A stretch of 64,000 nucleotides of DNA from Kaistella carnis (GTDB lineage Bacteria; Bacteroidota; Bacteroidia; Flavobacteriales; Weeksellaceae). Below, piece after piece: positions 60,239 through 64,000 of this stretch. Each line of letters opens with the position of its first letter. Position 1 is the first letter of the stretch. The DNA lies in NCBI RefSeq assembly GCF_003860585.1, contig NZ_CP034159.1, positions 1,860,001-1,924,000 on the forward strand, given 5' to 3'. Both the position numbers and the translations under genes were made by a program. Below the pieces are notes generated by a model. That model worked only from the letters and a program-made list of their open reading frames with translations. It did no database searches and had not been told where the DNA came from.

Positions 60239-62830
60239 TTACTCTGCTGGTCGAAAAACCAAACCACTTTCATCGAAGTAATCCAGTATAATTCGGTCTC
60301 CATCGTTTACATGTCCGGCAAGAATTTCTTTCGATAATTTATTTAAAACTTCCTGCTGCAAGACTCTTTTTAATGGTCTTGCTCCAAAACTTGGATCGTA
60401 ACCCTTTTCGGTGATATAAGCAATTGCATCTTCGGTCGCCGTCATGATAATGCCACGTTTTTCCAACATCTGATTGAAACCGCGTAACTGGTAATGTACG
60501 ATTTTACCAATTTCTTTCTTGCTTAAAGGCTGGAAGAGAACCGTTTCGTCAATTCTATTTAAAAATTCCGGTCTTAAGGTCTGTTTCAATAAAGTGAAAA
60601 CTTCTTCCTTCGTTTTCTCAACGATTTCCACAACATTATCATCGGTAATATTTTCAAAATTCTCCTGAATAATGTGCGATCCTAAATTAGACGTCATTAT
60701 GATAATGGAGTTTTTAAAATTCACCACCCGACCTTTATTATCCGTCAAACGACCGTCATCTAAAACCTGAAGTAAAGTGTTGAAAACATCAGGATGCGCT
60801 TTTTCAATTTCATCTAGAAGCACGACAGAATAAGGTCTTCTTCGAACTGCCTCCGTTAATTGTCCACCTTCATCATAACCCACATATCCCGGAGGAGCAC
60901 CAACCAATCGCGACACCGAATGTCTTTCCTGGTATTCACTCATGTCGATTCTCGTCATATTATTTTCATCATCAAAGAGGAATTCTGCGAGTGCTTTTGC
61001 CAATTCCGTTTTCCCAACTCCGGTTGTCCCGAGGAATAGAAAACTTCCGATTGGTTTCTTTTCGTCATTTAATCCGGCGCGATTTCTTCTGATGGCATCT
61101 GCAACGGATTCTATGGCTTCTTCCTGACCAACTACCCTTTTGTGCAGCTCATCTTCCAGATGCAATAATTTTTCTCGTTCAGACTGAATTAATTTGGTGA
61201 CAGGAATTCCGGTCCATTTTGAAATGACTTCCGCGATATCTTCAGCAGTAACCTCTTCTTTAATCAACTCATTTTCACTATTCTGCATTTCAAGCTCCAG
61301 CTTTTGAAGTTCTTCTTCTTTTTCCCGAAGTTTTCCGTACTGAATTTCAGCAACTTTTGCATAATCACCCACTCTGGAAGCTCTTTCAGCTTCTAATTTT
61401 AAAGCTTCAATTTCTTTTTTAATACGGGTAAGATCTTCAGATTTTTGTTTTTCTTTGAGCCATTTGGCGTTGATTTCGTTGCGCTGTTCAGAAACCCTTG
61501 CGATATCTTCTTTCAAGTGATTGATTTTAATCTCATTGCCTTCCCGTGAAATCGCGGCCAGTTCAATTTCCAGCTGCATGAGTTTACGGTCCAAAACATC
61601 GAGTTCTTCGGGTTTTGAATTAATTTCCATTCTAAGTTTTGCAGACGCTTCATCAATCAAATCAATCGCCTTATCCGGCAAAAACCGGTCGGAAATATAG
61701 CGCTGAGACATTTCTACGGCAGCAATAATGGCTTCATCTTTAATTCTGACTTTGTGGTGCGCCTCATATTTATCTTTAATACCACGCAGAATCGAAATGG
61801 CCGATTCGGTATCAGGCTCCTCCACCATCACTTTCTGGAATCGTCTTTCAAGTGCTTTATCTTTCTCGAAATATTTTTGGTATTCATTTAAAGTCGTGGC
61901 ACCAATTGCACGAAGTTCACCTCTTGCCAACGCTGGTTTCAGAATATTTGCAGCATCCATCGCACCTTCACCGCCGCCAGCTCCTACCAAGGTGTGTATT
62001 TCATCAATAAACAAAATAATCTGTCCATCGGAGTTAGTAACTTCGTTAATGACTGATTTCAGCCTTTCTTCGAACTCACCTTTATATTTTGCACCAGCGA
62101 TCAGAGCTCCCATATCCAGGGAATAAAGCGTTTTATCCATGAGATTTTCAGGAATATCGCCAGAAATAATTCGGTGCGCAATCCCTTCCGCAATAGCAGT
62201 TTTACCTACGCCTGGTTCCCCAATTAAGATTGGATTGTTCTTGGTTCTTCTTGAAAGAATCTGCAAAACACGACGGATCTCCTCATCACGACCGATGACG
62301 GGATCGAGTTTTCCTTCTGCAGCCAGTTCATTGAAGTTTTTTGCATACTTATTTAAGCTTTGATAGGTTTCTTCTGAACTTGCAGAGGTGGCTTTTGAAC
62401 CTTTTCGCAGTTCTTTAATCGCCATTTCCAGTCCATTTTTAGTAACGCCCATATCTTTGAGCATTTTTGAAACATCGGAATTTACGTCGAGAAGTGAAAG
62501 CCAGAGATGCTCAATGGTAACAAATTCATCGCCCATTTTCTTCGCTACATTTGGAGCATCAAGCAAAACTTTGTTTGCAGATTGTGAAAGATAAATATTT
62601 CCGCCTTCCACTTTCGGCAGTTTCTGGATATTCTCGCGGTTTCTTTCTCTGACTAAAGTTAATTCAGCTTCCGATTTCTTCAATAAAAATTCAGAAATAT
62701 TTTCATCTACCTGAAATATTCCCTCAAGCAAATGTTGAGGCTCGATACTCTGATTGCCAAATTCCATAGCGATTTGTTGCGCTTTCTGGATGGCTTCTTG
62801 AGATTTTACGGTGTATTGGTTTAAATTCAT
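60239..62830 (-). CDS. clpB: Chaperone ClpB (Hsp100 disaggregase)
   Basis: An 863-residue two-ring AAA+ protein of usual length. The N-domain occupies residues 1-145, the first AAA domain has GEPGVGKTA near 205, the middle coiled coil spans about 400-530, and the second AAA domain has GTTGVGKTE near 605. Ends with the Clp D2-small domain ([20 protein letters not shown]). It resolves protein aggregates with DnaK. Promoter TTG-N20-TATCTTTG at 62875-62905, flanked by an inverted repeat. Confidence 0.97.
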   Translation of the reverse strand: MNLNQYTVKSQEAIQKAQQIAMEFGNQSIEPQHLLEGIFQVDENISEFLLKKSEAELTLVRERNRENIQKLPKVEGGNIYLSQSANKVLLDAPNVAKKMGDEFVTIEHLWLSLLDVNSDVSKMLKDMGVTKNGLEMAIKELRKGSKATSASSEETYQSLNKYAKNFNELAAEGKLDPVIGRDEEIRRVLQILSRRTKNNPILIGEPGVGKTAIAEGIAHRIISGDIPENLMDKTLYSLDMGALIAGAKYKGEFEERLKSVINEVTNSDGQIILFIDEIHTLVGAGGGEGAMDAANILKPALARGELRAIGATTLNEYQKYFEKDKALERRFQKVMVEEPDTESAISILRGIKDKYEAHHKVRIKDEAIIAAVEMSQRYISDRFLPDKAIDLIDEASAKLRMEINSKPEELDVLDRKLMQLEIELAAISREGNEIKINHLKEDIARVSEQRNEINAKWLKEKQKSEDLTRIKKEIEALKLEAERASRVGDYAKVAEIQYGKLREKEEELQKLELEMQNSENELIKEEVTAEDIAEVISKWTGIPVTKLIQSEREKLLHLEDELHKRVVGQEEAIESVADAIRRNRAGLNDEKKPIGSFLFLGTTGVGKTELAKALAEFLFDDENNMTRIDMSEYQERHSVSRLVGAPPGYVGYDEGGQLTEAVRRRPYSVVLLDEIEKAHPDVFNTLLQVLDDGRLTDNKGRVVNFKNSIIIMTSNLGSHIIQENFENITDDNVVEIVEKTKEEVFTLLKQTLRPEFLNRIDETVLFQPLSKKEIGKIVHYQLRGFNQMLEKRGIIMTATEDAIAYITEKGYDPSFGARPLKRVLQQEVLNKLSKEILAGHVNDGDRIILDYFDESGLVFRPAE

Positions 62831-62858
62831 ATCAATAAGTTTTTTTTAGGTTTCAGAA

Positions 62859-62902
62859 ACAGTAAGAATCCCTACAAAGATACGAATTCCTACTCTTACT
62901 GT
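62859..62902. promoter_or_regulatory. Inverted repeat ACAGTAAGA-N26-TCTTACTGT centred on the clpB -7 element
   Basis: Perfect 9-bp arms at 62859-62867 and 62894-62902 surround the promoter; the centre falls on the TATCTTTG element. It has the layout of an operator for a dimeric regulator. Confidence 0.5.
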
Positions 62903-62905
62903 CAA
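62875..62905 (-). promoter_or_regulatory. clpB: clpB promoter (TTG-N20-TATCTTTG)
   Basis: On the minus strand TTG at 62903-62905 and TATCTTTG at 62875-62882, at optimal Bacteroidota spacing, about 44 bp before the ATG. Confidence 0.75.
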
Positions 62906-63117
62906 TCATTATTTAATTCTGATTACCAATGCTCAAAAACCATTCTATTGACAATAATTAAATAAATTCGGTCAAAATTTCCGAAATCAAAAATTTTAAG
63001 CTTTTTTAATCGGCCAAAATTTCCAATTTGATCCTTTTTAATCTAAAATTAATGAACATTCAGTTTCATTTACAGAAAGAATTAAAAACCTGACTTTTAC
63101 ACGTTTCAAAAAATAAG

Positions 63118-63125
63118 TATATTTG
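63118..63125 (+). promoter_or_regulatory. -7 promoter element TATATTTG for the PaaE-like gene
   Basis: An exact TAnnTTTG match 33 bp before the ATG at 63159. Confidence 0.55.
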
Positions 63126-63158
63126 TTGAACTCCCAAATATAGAGATTTTAAAATACT

Positions 63159-64000
63159 ATGCATCATTTTCATAAGATAAAAACAACAAAAGTTTCACGG
63201 GAAACCAACGATTGCGTTCATATTGCTTTCGAAATTCCGGAACATTTAAAACATGAATTTTCATTTAAACAAGGACAGTATTTGAATGTACGTTTTGTTT
63301 TTGGGGAAGAAGACTTGCGCAGAAGCTACTCTATTATTAATGCGCCCAGTGAAGATAACCCGGAAATCGAAATTTTAGTTAAACATTTGGATCAAGGAAA
63401 AGTTTCAACCTATCTTAATCAGGAATTAAAATTAGGGGACTTTATAGAAGTAATGGCTCCTGCAGGACATTTTTATACCCATTACCATGTTTCAAATCAA
63501 AAAACGTATATTGGATTAGCGGCAGGAAGCGGAATTTCTCCGGTAATATCAAATATCAAAGAAGCGCTTTATCAGGAACCCTTAAGTTCTGCGTATCTTT
63601 TCTTCAGCAATAAAAGTCTGAATGAAATTATCTTTAAAAAAGAAATTGATGCGCTCGTAGAAAAATTTGAGGGCAGATTAAAAGTGATTTATCTACTCTC
63701 CAGAGAGAAACATTTTGAAGATGAACTTTTTGAAGGCCGAATTTCTGCAGAAAAACTGGATCTTTTATTTGAAAGATTTCCCGAAATACCCGTACAGGAT
63801 GCTACTTATTTTATTTGTGGTCCTTCAGAAATGATTAAAGGAATTTCGGATTATTTGAAAAAAGAGAAGAAGGTTCCTTCCCTTCAAATTATGTATGAAT
63901 ATTATTCCGCTCCTGATGATGAAGGAAATGCAGAAATGAGCGACGAATTTAAAGCGATCCCGAATCTGGAAAGCATGGTAACTTTGATTATTGATGACGA
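63159..64000 (+). CDS. Phenylacetyl-CoA epoxidase reductase-like (PaaE) protein, C-terminus outside window
   Basis: The frame is open from the ATG at 63159 to the end of the window (280 codons), so the protein is cut. The FAD domain shows FKQGQYLNVRF, LRRSYSIINAPSED and VKHLDQGKVSTYLN; the NAD domain shows GLAAGSGISPVISNIKEAL and YFICGPSEMIKG. The last part (YEYYSAPDDEGNAE ... SMVTLIIDD) is the start of a 2Fe-2S ferredoxin domain. The order FAD, NAD, 2Fe-2S fits PaaE, the reductase of phenylacetyl-CoA epoxidase, and similar ferredoxin-NADPH reductases. Whether paaABCD follow cannot be seen. Confidence 0.85.
   Translation, partial: MHHFHKIKTTKVSRETNDCVHIAFEIPEHLKHEFSFKQGQYLNVRFVFGEEDLRRSYSIINAPSEDNPEIEILVKHLDQGKVSTYLNQELKLGDFIEVMAPAGHFYTHYHVSNQKTYIGLAAGSGISPVISNIKEALYQEPLSSAYLFFSNKSLNEIIFKKEIDALVEKFEGRLKVIYLLSREKHFEDELFEGRISAEKLDLLFERFPEIPVQDATYFICGPSEMIKGISDYLKKEKKVPSLQIMYEYYSAPDDEGNAEMSDEFKAIPNLESMVTLIIDD

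Overview
The window is a chromosomal stretch from a low-GC Bacteroidota, most likely a Flavobacteriia/Weeksellaceae member close to Chryseobacterium or Kaistella (inference). The reasons are: Bacteroidota-type promoters (TTG about 20 nt upstream of TAnnTTTG) before many genes, weak Shine-Dalgarno sites, many lipoproteins with Cys following ISC/VAC-type boxes, family content such as DUF4846, DUF4241, HYC_CC_PP and a class II HMG-CoA reductase, and palindromic intergenic repeats of a kind I recall from that group. No rRNA, tRNA, CRISPR array, integrase or complete insertion sequence was seen. It is mostly a housekeeping region with a few accessory modules.

Layout. 1-9.1 kb: end of rmuC, an rRNA/tRNA methyltransferase, an alanine-rich lipoprotein, an uncharacterised membrane/lipoprotein pair, 5-formyl-THF cyclo-ligase, a TrhO with an extra C-terminal domain, a GlmU-like protein, ribosomal protein L31 and a beta-helix lipoprotein. 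9.2-16.5 kb: MazG, AroA, an SDR, a homoserine dehydrogenase with ACT region but no kinase behind a SAM-I (S-box) riboswitch, and an MGH1/GH63-like glycosidase. 16.5-17.7 kb: a PIN ribonuclease overlapping a 260-residue unknown partner. 18.3-25.4 kb: the MoxR-DUF58-DUF4350-DUF4129-SpoIIM-RDD cluster. 25.6-35.6 kb: GNAT, agmatinase, a DUF2089/membrane/hydrolase trio, HAD phosphatase, arginine decarboxylase (with agmatinase, a putrescine route via agmatine and urea), thiamine diphosphokinase, cobalamin adenosyltransferase, PfkB kinase and DUF4241. 35.6-44 kb: valS, DUF1573, PPK2, rnpB (RNase P RNA), MscS, sucC, psd. 44.1-52.3 kb: a copper island (multicopper oxidase with barrel-like tail, DUF305, Cu-ATPase, DUF3347, HYC_CC_PP, a four-helix membrane protein, azurin). 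52.6-64 kb: a five-gene operon led by HMG-CoA reductase and including a 56-residue membrane protein, two lipoproteins, an ABC-F protein, a probable small RNA between two terminators, clpB, and the start of a PaaE-like reductase.

Most worth a second look: the PIN/260-aa pair; the kinase-less ThrA-type protein under an S-box; TrhO fused to a domain resembling the C-terminus of U32 peptidases (TrhP family, acting on the same tRNA modification); the oxidase with an outer-membrane-like tail; the dispersed repeat family with a variable inner hairpin; the putative ~85-nt RNA before clpB's downstream neighbour; and an inverted repeat centred on the clpB promoter. All functional calls come from reading the sequence; no database search was run.
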